This document shows positions 18,123-26,473 of a stretch of 64,000 nt of DNA, one piece after another. The notes below the pieces were generated by a model. It was given only the letters and a program-made list of their open reading frames with translations, had not been told where the DNA came from and did no database searches. This stretch comes from Alphaproteobacteria bacterium (GTDB lineage Bacteria > Pseudomonadota > Alphaproteobacteria > TMED109). The first letter of the stretch is position 1. Every line of letters starts with the position of its first letter. The DNA is taken from contig JAJDWH010000043.1 in NCBI GenBank assembly GCA_022825705.1, forward strand, positions 124,001-188,000, read 5' to 3'. Made by a program: the position numbers and the translations under genes.

Positions 18123-19013
18123 CTAACAGGGATCCCTGGCATCCATCCAGTTTGCCACGGGGTAGTTGATCGTCTCGCATTTCGACCAGTGGTCGACGGT
18201 CCATTCGCCGTTGCGGCCCCCGTGCACATAGTGTCCTTCCTCGCGGGTGCTGCCACGGGCAGTGGTTCTGGTCTCGACCCACCGGCCGTGCTTCTTCCCC
18301 TTCGAGAGGGTGCCTTCGTGGGCAACCCGCCATCTGAAGTCCCGGTTGGACGCCCCCGACAGTACGCCCTCCCCGTCAGCCACGCCGCCTCGGCACGTTC
18401 CCGACCAATTGGCACTTTCGTGGGTTGGGAAGCCGATCCAGCGAGTCTGATCTAGATACCAGAAGTAGCACCCGGGCTGATTCGCCAGTTCGGTCCAGCA
18501 ATTGAACCACACCGGCTGGCCGAAGGGATTCCGCCCCGGGCAGATCACGTCCAGCACCATGGCGGGCCCGTCTTCGCCTGCGGGCTTCGCCAGGACGACC
18601 GGCTGCTCGATGCGACCGGAACCGCCCGCCTGCTGCAGCTGCGAGCAGCGTGCGACCTCGAGCTGGCACCGGGCGCTGTCGGCCCGGCACTCCGCGAGCG
18701 CCTCCTGCGCAGCCGCTACCCGCAGCACGCCCCATCCCGTTCCGTAGCCGCCGTCGTTGCCGATCGCGAGCGCTCCGCAGGCCTTGCGGGACTGGCCGAC
18801 CACCTCGCAGTCGCGGCCGCCATGCGTCTGGCACAGGACGAGCGACTCGGCTTCCGCCTCCGGAGCGTTGTCAGGGTTCCAGGCGATACCCCAGGCGAAG
18901 CTGCCGATGGAATCCTGTGACAGGGCGATCGAGCCGTAGGGCTCTTCGGCGTGCAGCGGGGCAGAGCCCCCGATGACCACCGCGGCTAGCGCACAAATTC
19001 GCAACGTCTTCAT
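18123..19013 (-). CDS. Secreted DUF4189-type protein with a C-terminal Trp/Cys-rich MORN-like domain
   Basis: A 296-residue exported protein; ATG 19013 begins a signal peptide (MKTLRICALAAVVIGGSAPLHA). Residues about 25-110 fit DUF4189: YGSIALSQDSIGSFAWG, then a Cys-rich segment CQTHGGRDCEVV. The C-terminal half has W-F-N-C-W-T-E-L-A-N-Q-P-G-C, then W-S-G-T-C-R-G-G-V-A-D-G-E-G, a MORN-like pattern. The same pattern recurs in the protein at about 45.4-46.0 kb. The function is unknown and the location periplasmic. It lies downstream of the PQQ dehydrogenase and cytochrome genes on the same strand, but 367 bases away. Confidence 0.75.
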   Translation of the reverse strand: MKTLRICALAAVVIGGSAPLHAEEPYGSIALSQDSIGSFAWGIAWNPDNAPEAEAESLVLCQTHGGRDCEVVGQSRKACGALAIGNDGGYGTGWGVLRVAAAQEALAECRADSARCQLEVARCSQLQQAGGSGRIEQPVVLAKPAGEDGPAMVLDVICPGRNPFGQPVWFNCWTELANQPGCYFWYLDQTRWIGFPTHESANWSGTCRGGVADGEGVLSGASNRDFRWRVAHEGTLSKGKKHGRWVETRTTARGSTREEGHYVHGGRNGEWTVDHWSKCETINYPVANWMDARDPC

Positions 19014-19380
19014 GAGCCCATCCACCTCTCGGATCTTCGGGGCGGACGAAGAACGAACGCCCGAAGGCTGCAGGATAGCCAGCGGGCGAACGTGTCGCAG
19101 GTCCGCAAGTGCACCGGTGGTCGAGACCGACCTTCCCGGGCGAATAACGACTTGTTCCGGCGGCTCGCCCGGGTAGCCCACTCCGGGCGCTTCTCGACCT
19201 GGGCCGGGGATGGAGGGGTGGGGTTCGCGCCCGCAGCCGGTGTTGCGGGGCCCCCGCGCGCAACCGCTCGACTGACGAACGGCGCGTCTTCGAGCAAACC
19301 GCTCCTGGAGGCGACGGGACCGCTTGGTTCCGGCAGCCAGTGCCGTGCGGCCGGTTGGCGACGACCCGCGGTTCGGGCAG
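19014..19380. other. Intergenic stretch, no gene seen
   Basis: About 370 bases between the cytochrome gene and the DUF4189 gene, GC-rich, with no recognisable coding or repeat structure. Confidence 0.4.
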
Positions 19381-19767
19381 CTACCAGATGATCTTGCCGG
19401 GATCGCCCTTGTACAGCGATCGAATGTAGGCGATGACTTGCCAGATCTGCTCGTCAGTCAGGCTGCTCGACCAGCCGACCATGTTGGTTCCCTTCCGACC
19501 CTTGGCAATGGCCTTGAAGATCGTCGCATCGGTCGGCCGATACACCCACTGGTCGTCCGTGAGGTCGGGACCGACCGCGCCGCCGGCCTCCTTGCCGTGA
19601 CAGGCATAGCAGCCGGTGTGGGCCCACAGCCGTTTGCCTTCGGCGATGGCATCGGGGTCGCCCGTGAAGGGATTCGCGTCGTCTGCGGCACGCGCCGCCG
19701 ATGCGCTCGCGACGGTCACCGCCAGCGCGGCGCCGAGCGCGGCATTGAGAACGGGCTTGAAACGCAT
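19381..19767 (-). CDS. c-type cytochrome, probable electron acceptor of the PQQ dehydrogenase
   Basis: A 128-residue protein with a signal peptide (alanine-rich, ending near AARA) and one haem-binding motif C-Y-A-C-H. The axial Met is probably in NMVGWSSSL. The C-terminal LTDEQIWQVIAYIRSL is typical of class I cytochromes that serve alcohol dehydrogenases. It is in the periplasm and lies 110 bases downstream of the PQQ dehydrogenase gene on the same strand, so it most likely takes electrons from that enzyme. A strong hairpin separates the two genes. Confidence 0.88.
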   Translation of the reverse strand: MRFKPVLNAALGAALAVTVASASAARAADDANPFTGDPDAIAEGKRLWAHTGCYACHGKEAGGAVGPDLTDDQWVYRPTDATIFKAIAKGRKGTNMVGWSSSLTDEQIWQVIAYIRSLYKGDPGKIIW

Positions 19768-19801
19768 GCTGCCGGGTTCCCCGCGAACGTTTGCGGATAG
19801 A

Positions 19802-19835
19802 GACCCCGGGAAGAGCGTGTGCTCTCCCCGGGGTC
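19802..19835 (-). terminator. Intercistronic hairpin between the PQQ dehydrogenase and cytochrome genes
   Basis: Outer arms GACCCCGGG / CCCGGGGTC (9 bp) and inner arms AGAGC / GCTCT (5 bp) around a GTGT loop. No U-run follows on the minus strand, so it is more likely an mRNA stabiliser or partial attenuator than a full terminator. Confidence 0.5.
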
Positions 19836-19877
19836 CTGCGGTGACGGCGCGTCAGCCCGGGCTGACGCTGCGTCGGA

Positions 19878-21602
19878 TCATCTGCCGAAGAGACCGAACA
19901 CCATCAGGTAGCCGCCCTTGCGGCTGTCCTTGAGCTGCGGTGCTCCACCTTTCCCGAAGATGGCCCAGCCCGTCCAGCCGCCAAACCCGGCCGGGACGGC
20001 GACGTACTGCTTGCCGTCAATGGCGTAGGTCATCGGGCTGCCGAAGATGCCGGTGCCGACGTTGTAGGAAAAGAGCTCTTCGCCGGTTTCCTGCCGGTAG
20101 GCCTTGAAGTAACCCTCAGGCGTTCCCGCGAACACCAGGCCGCCGCCCGTGGTGAGCAGGCCGCTGGTGTAGGGAGACGGCGCCTTGACGGTCCAGGTCT
20201 TCTCACCGGTCCGTGCGTCGAACGCTACCAGCTGCCCGTAGCCCGGGTTCCAGCCGATCGTGCCGATTCCCCAGTAGGGCTTGCCGACCGTCCGCACCGG
20301 CGGGTTGAGTCCCTCGCCGAGCGGGGCGCTCTTGATGTCCACACAGATCTCGCGGCTCGGCACGAAGATCATCTTCGTGTGCGGATTGACCGACATCGGG
20401 TTCCACCATTTGCCGCCTTCGGACGCCGGACAGATGTCCTTCGCCTCGTAGTCGTAGGTTGGCACCTTTTCCGGATTGACGATGGGCCGCCCCTCCGGGG
20501 TGAACCCGGTCATCCAGTTCACCTTGGAGATCGGAACTCCCCAGACGAAGCTGCTGTCCGTCCGGTCGATCGCGTACAGGAGCCCGTTGCGGTCGCCGTG
20601 GAAGTAGAGCTGCCGCCCGTCCACGTCCATCAGGACCGGCTCGTTGTTGCCGTCGTAGTCCCACACGTCGTGTGGGGTGTACTGGTACCAGTGCTTGATC
20701 TCTCCGGTAGAGGGATCAAGGGCCAGGGTGGTGTTGGAGTAGAGGTTGTCACCCGGGCGGTCGACGCCGTCCCAGTCGGGGTTCGGGTTGCCGACGCCCC
20801 AGTAGAGGGTGTCGAGTTCCGGATCGTACGCACCGGTGATCCATGCCGAGGCCCCACCGTACGCGGCGGCTTCCGCACTGCCCCAGCTGTCGTGGTTCGG
20901 CTCACCCGGCGCGGGGATGGTGTAGCGTCGCCAGACCTGTTCACCGGTTTCCGAGTCGAGGGCTTCGATGTAGAGCCGGGTCGGGTATTCCGCTCCGGAC
21001 ATCCCCACGATCACGTTGCCCTTTACGACGAGCGGGGCGACGGTCATCGTGTAGGCCTCTTCCCAGTTTCCGATGTTCCGGTGCCAGACGACTTCCCCGG
21101 TCTTGGCGTCGAGGGCCACCACGTCCGAGTCCGGCGTCGCGACGAAGACCTTGTCGCCGTACAGCGCGACCCCGCGGTTGCCGATGTCGCAGCACATGTT
21201 GCCGGCGACTCCCTCCGGGATCTCGTCATAGTACCTCCAGATCTCGTCGCCGGTGCGGGCGTTGATCGCGAAGGTCCGGCCGTGTGAAGCGGTCGCGTAC
21301 ATCACCCCGTTGTTCACGAGCGGCGTGGTGTTCTGCGCGTCGAGAACACCGAACGAGAACGTCCACTTGGGTACCAGGCGCTTGATCGACTTGGTGTTGA
21401 TCTGGGACAGCGGGCTGTAGCGGGTACCCGAGTAGTCCCGTGGCGCCATGAGCCAGTTGTTGGGATCCTGGGCTGCCTCAAGCAGCATCTCATCGGTTAC
21501 GTAGTCCTGCGCCGAAGCCGTGCTCGTAACCAGTGCTACCGCACCGGCGACGACTGCTCCCAAGATGAGGGAACCGGTCGTCCGAACGGTTTGAGTGGTC
21601 AT
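19878..21602 (-). CDS. PQQ-dependent alcohol dehydrogenase with lanthanide-type active site (XoxF/PedH/ExaF class)
   Basis: A 574-residue quinoprotein; ATG 21602 has GGAGG about 7 bases upstream and starts a signal peptide ending TASA. The vicinal disulfide C137-C138 (NMCCDIGNRG) over PQQ is present, as are several W-docking blade repeats. The catalytic Asp315 is followed two residues later by Asp317 (W-D-Y-D-G), the extra Asp that coordinates lanthanides in XoxF-type enzymes; calcium enzymes (MxaF, ExaA) lack it. It therefore probably oxidises methanol or another alcohol in the periplasm using a rare-earth ion. Electrons would pass to the cytochrome c encoded downstream. No PQQ biosynthesis genes are in the window. 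Confidence 0.92.
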   Translation of the reverse strand: MTTQTVRTTGSLILGAVVAGAVALVTSTASAQDYVTDEMLLEAAQDPNNWLMAPRDYSGTRYSPLSQINTKSIKRLVPKWTFSFGVLDAQNTTPLVNNGVMYATASHGRTFAINARTGDEIWRYYDEIPEGVAGNMCCDIGNRGVALYGDKVFVATPDSDVVALDAKTGEVVWHRNIGNWEEAYTMTVAPLVVKGNVIVGMSGAEYPTRLYIEALDSETGEQVWRRYTIPAPGEPNHDSWGSAEAAAYGGASAWITGAYDPELDTLYWGVGNPNPDWDGVDRPGDNLYSNTTLALDPSTGEIKHWYQYTPHDVWDYDGNNEPVLMDVDGRQLYFHGDRNGLLYAIDRTDSSFVWGVPISKVNWMTGFTPEGRPIVNPEKVPTYDYEAKDICPASEGGKWWNPMSVNPHTKMIFVPSREICVDIKSAPLGEGLNPPVRTVGKPYWGIGTIGWNPGYGQLVAFDARTGEKTWTVKAPSPYTSGLLTTGGGLVFAGTPEGYFKAYRQETGEELFSYNVGTGIFGSPMTYAIDGKQYVAVPAGFGGWTGWAIFGKGGAPQLKDSRKGGYLMVFGLFGR

Positions 21603-21922
21603 TGCAGTTTCCTCCCATCGAGGATGAGCATCCATCCTCTGCGGGCAGAGCATAAGGGCTGAGAACTCGACGCCAAAAAAGGCCGACGGCATCCGCCCGC
21701 CTCCGAACTGGTCCCGCGCCGTTTCCCGGGGCTCAAGCAGGCGCATCCGTGGGAACGCCAGCCAGCTAACGTATTGAGAACAGCGACAGTATCAATTTGC
21801 TTATCTTATACTGAGCCCCGAGCTTAGGACGCCTGTAGCTGCGCGTCTGAAAAATTTTGTGAACGGCGACCGCGGCTGGGAGGGAACCTGCCTGCGGTGA
21901 ACAGCACGGACCCAACGGCGGC
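21603..21922. other. Upstream region of the PQQ dehydrogenase, no gene
   Basis: About 320 bases with an AT-rich core near 21770-21815. It should carry the promoter of the dehydrogenase operon, but no clear -35/-10 pair was recognised. Confidence 0.4.
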
Positions 21923-22347
21923 TTACGCGGACATCCTGGCGAGAAAGGGGTTGCGAACCGTCACTGCGCCGTACATCCGCCCGTGCTGAAAGTCTTCGGA
22001 GAGCAGTTCTTCGATACCGTGCACTTCCGCATAAGCCCACATGGGCGCATCGAACCATGACAGGTCATACGCGGCAGCCCCGCGCAACGCCGTCCGCAGC
22101 ACGTCGTCGTTGGGATAAAGGATCGGGAACTGCGCCATCAGTTCTTCCGCCTCGCGGCGGGCGTTGGCGGCATCGAGCAGTTGATCGACAGGTCTGCCGC
22201 GTGTGGTTGCGGCGACGAACTAGACGATCGACTGGTGGGAAATTCTGGCGTGACCGCTTGCGATGCCCTCACGCAGGACTTCCACCGCGATCGACTGCTT
22301 GTGCGGGAAGCGGCCACCGTAGCGGTAGACCAGGGTATTGATGTCAG
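21923..22347 (-). pseudogene. PIN-domain (VapC-type) toxin gene broken by an in-frame amber codon
   Basis: Reading the minus strand in one frame gives a VapC-like protein: D-I-N-T-L-V-Y-R-Y-G-G-R-F-P-H-K-Q at the N-terminus, then I-V-stop-F-V-A-A, then LSWFDAPMWAYAE and LLSEDFQHGR at the C-terminus. The single stop is TAG at 22220-22222, where related PIN proteins usually have Glu, so one base change would restore it. No ATG, GTG or TTG is suitably placed ahead of DINTLV, so the start also seems lost. It lies directly after its antitoxin gene, whose stop overlaps the N-terminal region. Confidence 0.8.
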
Positions 22348-22511
22348 TTGGCGCCCGGGCGACCGCGCTCGTAGAGCTCCTCCCTCGTCCAGCCACGCGT
22401 GTCACCGCAACGGTCCTGCCGCGCCGCATCGCGTGCCCGCTGCCGCGCAGTCGCTGCGTCAAACAGCCGGAGACGGGCGTCGATGTCGAGGCCCTCCTTT
22501 TCAGCCCGCAT
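22344..22511 (-). CDS. Small antitoxin-like protein upstream of the dead PIN toxin
   Basis: A 55-codon frame from ATG 22511 (59 codons from GTG 22523) ending TREELYERGRPGAN. A C-terminus of the W-T-R-E-E-L-Y-E-R-G-R form is common in small antitoxins encoded just before PIN toxins. The position immediately before, and touching, the PIN frame supports the call. The N-terminus looks short for a complete DNA-binding antitoxin, so it may itself be decayed. Confidence 0.5.
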   Translation of the reverse strand: MRAEKEGLDIDARLRLFDAATARQRARDAARQDRCGDTRGWTREELYERGRPGAN

Positions 22512-22571
22512 CTTTGTTGGCACTTGTCGTCAACTTAGGGATATACGCCCCCTCGCGTTTGCACGGGCCCG

Positions 22572-23243
22572 TCAGGCTGCGCGTGGCACCGTGACGCCGA
22601 TGAGAGCGTCCCGCGTGACCAGGCCGGCCAAGTCTTCTTCGCTCATGCCGTTCGTGCCGGCCGGGCGCATCGGAAGGATCAGGTACCGCATGTCGGCGGT
22701 ACTGTCGTGCACCCGGATGCTGACGTCAGGGCCGAGATCGGTGCCGAACTCCGCCAGGACGCGACGCGGCTCGCGCACCGCCCGGCGGCGGTAGTTCCGC
22801 GACTTGTACCAGTCCGGCGGAATGCCCAGCAGGAACTTCGGGTAGCACGAGCACAGCGTGCACACCACCAGATTGTGGGTCCGGGGTGTGTTCGCCATCA
22901 CCAGGATCGTTATGGGCCCGATATCGATGCCGAGTTCCGCCGCGGCCGCTCCGGAATCGGCCAGCAGACGCTTGCGAAAGGCGTCGTCGACCCAAGCCCT
23001 GGCCACGAGGCGCGCACCGGTGCTCGGGTTGAGGGCGTCCATCCGCTCAACCTGTCCCCGCATGTCGTCCGCGCTGAAAATCCCCTTCTCGACAAGCAGC
23101 GAGGTCACCGCCATCTGCATCACCTGGTGCCGGACGAGAGGCGTGTCCTCCAGATCCGGTTGCGGGGGGTGGCGGTGCGTGGGATCCACATCGTAGCCGT
23201 CGTGGTCGTGACCGTGCGTGTTCCCGGCGGCGGGCTCAGTCAT
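22572..23243 (-). CDS. Nitrile hydratase alpha / thiocyanate hydrolase gamma-like metal subunit
   Basis: A 223-residue metal-binding subunit. The claw motif C128-T-L-C131-S132-C133 is the cobalt form (Thr, not Ser, after the first Cys), in which two Cys are oxidised after translation. The N-terminus is His-rich (HGHDHDGYDVDPTHRHPP) and the C-terminus has the usual MRPAGT and LVTRDALIGV. Nitrile hydratases turn nitriles into amides; thiocyanate hydrolase makes carbonyl sulfide and ammonia. The ATG overlaps the stop of the preceding gene (ATGA). It is the last gene of a three-gene operon. Confidence 0.9.
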   Translation of the reverse strand: MTEPAAGNTHGHDHDGYDVDPTHRHPPQPDLEDTPLVRHQVMQMAVTSLLVEKGIFSADDMRGQVERMDALNPSTGARLVARAWVDDAFRKRLLADSGAAAAELGIDIGPITILVMANTPRTHNLVVCTLCSCYPKFLLGIPPDWYKSRNYRRRAVREPRRVLAEFGTDLGPDVSIRVHDSTADMRYLILPMRPAGTNGMSEEDLAGLVTRDALIGVTVPRAA

Positions 23244-23548
23244 TCTGCATCTCCCGACACTGGCTCGAGCCAATGCTCGTAGATTTCGATTTCGACGCGA
23301 TCACGCTCGCTTCCCCGGTAGTCGGGCCATAGTGACCCGCTGGGGAAACCGACCCGGTAGAGCGTCCCCAGAGCGGCCTCCCGGTTGCCGTAGGCGAGCT
23401 GCTCCGGATTGCGGAAGCGTCCGCAGATCCGTTCCACCCGGCCGATCCTGCCGCGGCAGTACCAAGGCGTGCGAACGTGCCCCGGAGGGAACCGCTCGGA
23501 GACCCGGACGCGGTCGCCACGCGCATATCTTGGCCCCGGGCCGCTCAC
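23240..23548 (-). CDS. Nitrile hydratase beta C-terminal-half protein (SH3-like; scnA-like)
   Basis: A 102-residue protein equal to the C-terminal SH3-like half of nitrile hydratase beta: YARGDRVRV, GHVRTPWYCRGRIG, then LYRVGFPSGSLWP and a final acidic IEIYEHWLEP. In thiocyanate hydrolase and toyocamycin nitrile hydratase this half is a separate subunit. Both its ends overlap neighbours by four bases (ATGA), showing tight coupling. Confidence 0.87.
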   Translation of the reverse strand: MSGPGPRYARGDRVRVSERFPPGHVRTPWYCRGRIGRVERICGRFRNPEQLAYGNREAALGTLYRVGFPSGSLWPDYRGSERDRVEIEIYEHWLEPVSGDAE

Positions 23549-23865
23549 GGAAGCACCTCGTGGCGACCCGACTCAATCTCCGCCATGCGCTCGCCCAATT
23601 CGTCGACCTCGATGATTCCCTTTTCGAGCAGGACATTCGTCATGGAGGCCATCCAGCGCTCGTAATAGCTGTAGCGGTCGTAGGCGTCGGCGCCGAGCTC
23701 CTCGATCCCGCGGCGAAGCTCGTCCACCGTGAGGAATCCCTGTCGGCTCAGGAGCACCATGAGCGCGTCGACCCGCTTTTCCCACGGCGCAGGAGCGCGT
23801 TCCGTGCGGTCGATGGACCCGGCCTCAAGCCCTCCCATGTCGTGGTGGCGGCGTGCTCGGTCCAT
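23545..23865 (-). CDS. Nitrile hydratase beta N-terminal-half protein (scnB-like)
   Basis: A 106-residue protein equal to the helical N-terminal half of nitrile hydratase beta: HHDMGG at the start, APWEKRVDALMVLL, then YDRYSYYERWMASM and LLEKGIIEVDEL. I chose ATG 23865, with GGAGGAG just upstream. It is the first gene of the operon and is followed by the C-terminal-half gene with an ATGA overlap. The order N-half, C-half, metal subunit is that of scnB-scnA-scnC. Confidence 0.85.
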   Translation of the reverse strand: MDRARRHHDMGGLEAGSIDRTERAPAPWEKRVDALMVLLSRQGFLTVDELRRGIEELGADAYDRYSYYERWMASMTNVLLEKGIIEVDELGERMAEIESGRHEVLP

Positions 23866-24265
23866 CGCTTGCTCCTCCACGGCCCTGGCCCCGGGCCAAT
23901 GCACCTTGGCCGTCGCGGCGCGCGGGTGTTCGCAGACCACCCGCCGCGCGCCCTGTCGTGCTTGTTCGGTCCCGGAAATGCCGGGCCATCCGGATGGAAA
24001 CGTGGTTGTCCCGCATGCTACCCCGTTGCGCGGCATCGGGAACGGATCGGTACCGCGAAGACGCACGGGCGCACGAGGGGTCATCGAAGCCCGCCGCCGG
24101 GGATCAGGCGGCCCGCCAAGACCCCGGCAGTTGGCGGAACCGCCGCTCCGACTGGGACGGTACTTCGGATTGGCGCTGCCCGGCGAACCTCAGAAGCTGG
24201 CTGGCGGGCCTGGGCCGCGCGTCTTCGACGCGCTGCGGCGTTTCGACCGCAGTGCCCCGGCCAGG
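23866..24265. other. Region upstream of the nitrile hydratase-like operon, no gene
   Basis: About 400 bases with only short meaningless frames. It probably contains the operon promoter. Confidence 0.4.
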
Positions 24266-24775
24266 TTATTGGGAGTAGGGGCCGGTGCTGTCGATGGCGG
24301 CCGCGTACTGCGGAACACAGGTCCCGAGGTACCCCTCGGCGGCTCGCAGGAGTTCGTCAAGGGATTCCAGCCCTGCCAGAACCTGCTCGGGTTCGCGCAA
24401 CAGGGCATCGACACCACCGCCGGGTCCCTGGGCGAGCTCCCGCATCCACTGCCGGCACTGCCCGCCGACTTCGGATTTCAGGATCTGGTCGATCACCGGT
24501 ACGCAGGAGTGGAGGTACTCCTCGGCCATCCGAACCGGTCCACCTCGGCCGGCGAGAACCGCGATGAAGCCGCGCGCGACCGCCTCGTCCGGACTGTGCA
24601 GACGAGACGTCCCCCACGGCTGGAGTTCCGCCCACAGCGTACCGCACCGATCATTCCAGGCAGCCACGCGTTCCCGCGCAGCATCGCTCTCCGTCGCTTG
24701 GGCGTGAGCGGGGCTCGGTTCGGCGAGCGCGATGGACAGCACCGCGATGGCGCAATATGCGAGTGGTCTGGTCAC
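24266..24775 (-). CDS. Small secreted protein of unknown function
   Basis: A 169-residue protein with a clear signal peptide (MTRPLAYCAIAVLSIALAEP, ending near AHA). The mature part is helical, with four Cys (in DRCGTLW, HSCVPV, GGQCRQW and GTCVPQY) that could form two disulfides in the periplasm. I do not recognise the family. It is upstream of the nitrile hydratase-like operon on the same strand but 400 bases away. Confidence 0.6.
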   Translation of the reverse strand: MTRPLAYCAIAVLSIALAEPSPAHAQATESDAARERVAAWNDRCGTLWAELQPWGTSRLHSPDEAVARGFIAVLAGRGGPVRMAEEYLHSCVPVIDQILKSEVGGQCRQWMRELAQGPGGGVDALLREPEQVLAGLESLDELLRAAEGYLGTCVPQYAAAIDSTGPYSQ

Positions 24776-25113
24776 CAGGGCCTCCCCGGGTTCGTATCAA
24801 CCTGCGGGGCGACCTGGCCGGCCCACGGCAATCGAGCGAGCATACGCTGCCCGACGACGCATGGCGGACCTTTCTCGGCACTGTCGTGGCGGGTTGGCCC
24901 CGGAGACACCGGAGGACTACAAGCGGACCGGCAGACGGGGTACGTCCACGCGACCCGGAAGCAGCGAGTCGCATGCGTGTCGGCGCCGGTCTCCCGATGC
25001 GCCGGTCGCGTGAGACCTGGCGGAGGTCGCGGGAGGCAAAGGAGTACCATCCAGTGATCGGGCTCTGCAGGCCCGATCGTCAGGGTTTGAGGAGCAGGTA
25101 GCCGGAATTCTCT
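24776..25113. other. Divergent intergenic region, no gene
   Basis: About 340 bases between the secreted protein gene (minus) and the DUF488 gene (plus). No gene is supported. Confidence 0.4.
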
Positions 25114-25785
25114 ATGGCGGTCAGTGGCGAGATGGCAGCAGACAGCACGACCGCCAAGGCCGTGTTCACGGTCGGCCACTCCAACCACCCGTTGGAAGGC
25201 TTCGTGGCACTTCTGCTGCAGCACGGTGTCACCGCGCTCGCCGACGTGCGCTCGGTGCCCCATAGCCGGCGCTACCCCCACTTCAATCGTGCGGCACTGG
25301 CCGCGGCGCTCGAGACGCGCGGCATCGGCTACGTGTTCCTTGGTCGAGAGCTGGGCGGGCGGACCAGGGATCCTGCTCTCTACGAGCATGGGTGTGTCAG
25401 CTATGAACGGATCCTGCGCACCGAGCAGTTCCGGGCGGGGATCGGCCGCGTCCTGCGGGGAGCGGCGAGGCATACGATCGTGCTCATGTGCGCGGAGAGG
25501 GAGCCGCTGGACTGCCACCGAACACTGCTCGTCGCCAGGGCATTGGATCTGCGGGGCCTGGAGATCCTGCACATCCACGCGGACGGGAGGCTCGAACGCC
25601 ATGCCGACGCGATGGACCGCCTGGTCGAGAAGTTCGACCTGCACGCGGAAGGGGACCTGTTCCGAGGACCAAGTTCGCGCGCGGAGCTCGTCGCGGAGGC
25701 GATGGCGCGTCAGGCTCGCAGGGTCGCGTACTCCGATCGCAGCATGGACGCCGGCCAGCGGCGGCAGGACGCGGGCGATGCTTGA
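25114..25785 (+). CDS. DUF488-family protein
   Basis: A 223-residue protein of the DUF488 family: FTVGHSNHPLEGF at the N-terminus, ALADVRSVPHSRRYPHFN, then LGRELGGR and the Cys motif LMCAEREPLDCHR. The conserved Cys, Arg and Glu suggest a nucleotide- or nucleic-acid-related enzyme, but no activity is established for most members. It stands alone on the plus strand. Confidence 0.88.
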   Translation: MAVSGEMAADSTTAKAVFTVGHSNHPLEGFVALLLQHGVTALADVRSVPHSRRYPHFNRAALAAALETRGIGYVFLGRELGGRTRDPALYEHGCVSYERILRTEQFRAGIGRVLRGAARHTIVLMCAEREPLDCHRTLLVARALDLRGLEILHIHADGRLERHADAMDRLVEKFDLHAEGDLFRGPSSRAELVAEAMARQARRVAYSDRSMDAGQRRQDAGDA

Positions 25786-25954
25786 CGACCGGGTCCGACG
25801 GCAAGGCGGCGGGTTCCCCCTTCATCCACCTGCTGCAGTCAGTGGTCCCGCGTCTTCGCTACCTGTCGTGCGCACGCGCCAAAGCCGTTCGGGTTGATTC
25901 GCCGAGGATGCCCGACGTAGGGCAGTCGGCTGGTTCGATCCGCGGTTAACGGGG

Positions 25955-26458
25955 TCACCGTCCGGAGAGGCGCCCCTCGTCGTCGACCAATGTCAGCCTT
26001 GCCGGTCGGCTGGCACTCCATTTCCACGTGACCAGATTGATGTCGTCGAGACTGCTGCCAATGGCGAAGCTTCGGACCCGCATACCCACATACCCAGCTT
26101 CGATCAGTCGGTTTGCCAGAGCTTGTGAGGCGGGGACCGAGCCGGCCAGCATTTCCGCTTCCCAGCTGTGACATGCAAGGTCGGCTTCCTCAATATCGAA
26201 TGCGAGACACTGCTCTTCGTCCAACGCGTCGAAGACGGGCTCGGCGTCAACCTCGTACGCACACAGTGTGAGTGGTTGGATGGGCCGACCCAAAGGCTGG
26301 GCCTCTCGGATGGCGGTCAATACTGTGAGCGAGGTGTAGAGTGCTGAAATACCGCGCTGGTTGAAGCGTCCGCCGTGGCGGCGCGCGCCTTCGCCGGACA
26401 GAGGAGTCCATGACCACTGCGGATTGTGTGCGCGGTACACCAGCCCTCTGAAGCGCAT
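25955..26458 (-). CDS. RES-domain toxin (NAD-degrading)
   Basis: A 167-residue RES-domain protein. The motif residues that name the family are visible: R in YRAHN, GGRFNQRG, Y-T-S in ALYTSLT, and an acidic cluster ALDEEQ. RES toxins such as MbcT split NAD+ and stop growth. It is preceded on the same strand by its Xre/MbcA/ParS antitoxin, with 15 bases between them. Confidence 0.9.
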   Translation of the reverse strand: MRFRGLVYRAHNPQWSWTPLSGEGARRHGGRFNQRGISALYTSLTVLTAIREAQPLGRPIQPLTLCAYEVDAEPVFDALDEEQCLAFDIEEADLACHSWEAEMLAGSVPASQALANRLIEAGYVGMRVRSFAIGSSLDDINLVTWKWSASRPARLTLVDDEGRLSGR

Positions 26459-26473
26459 GAGTTGGCAACAAAC

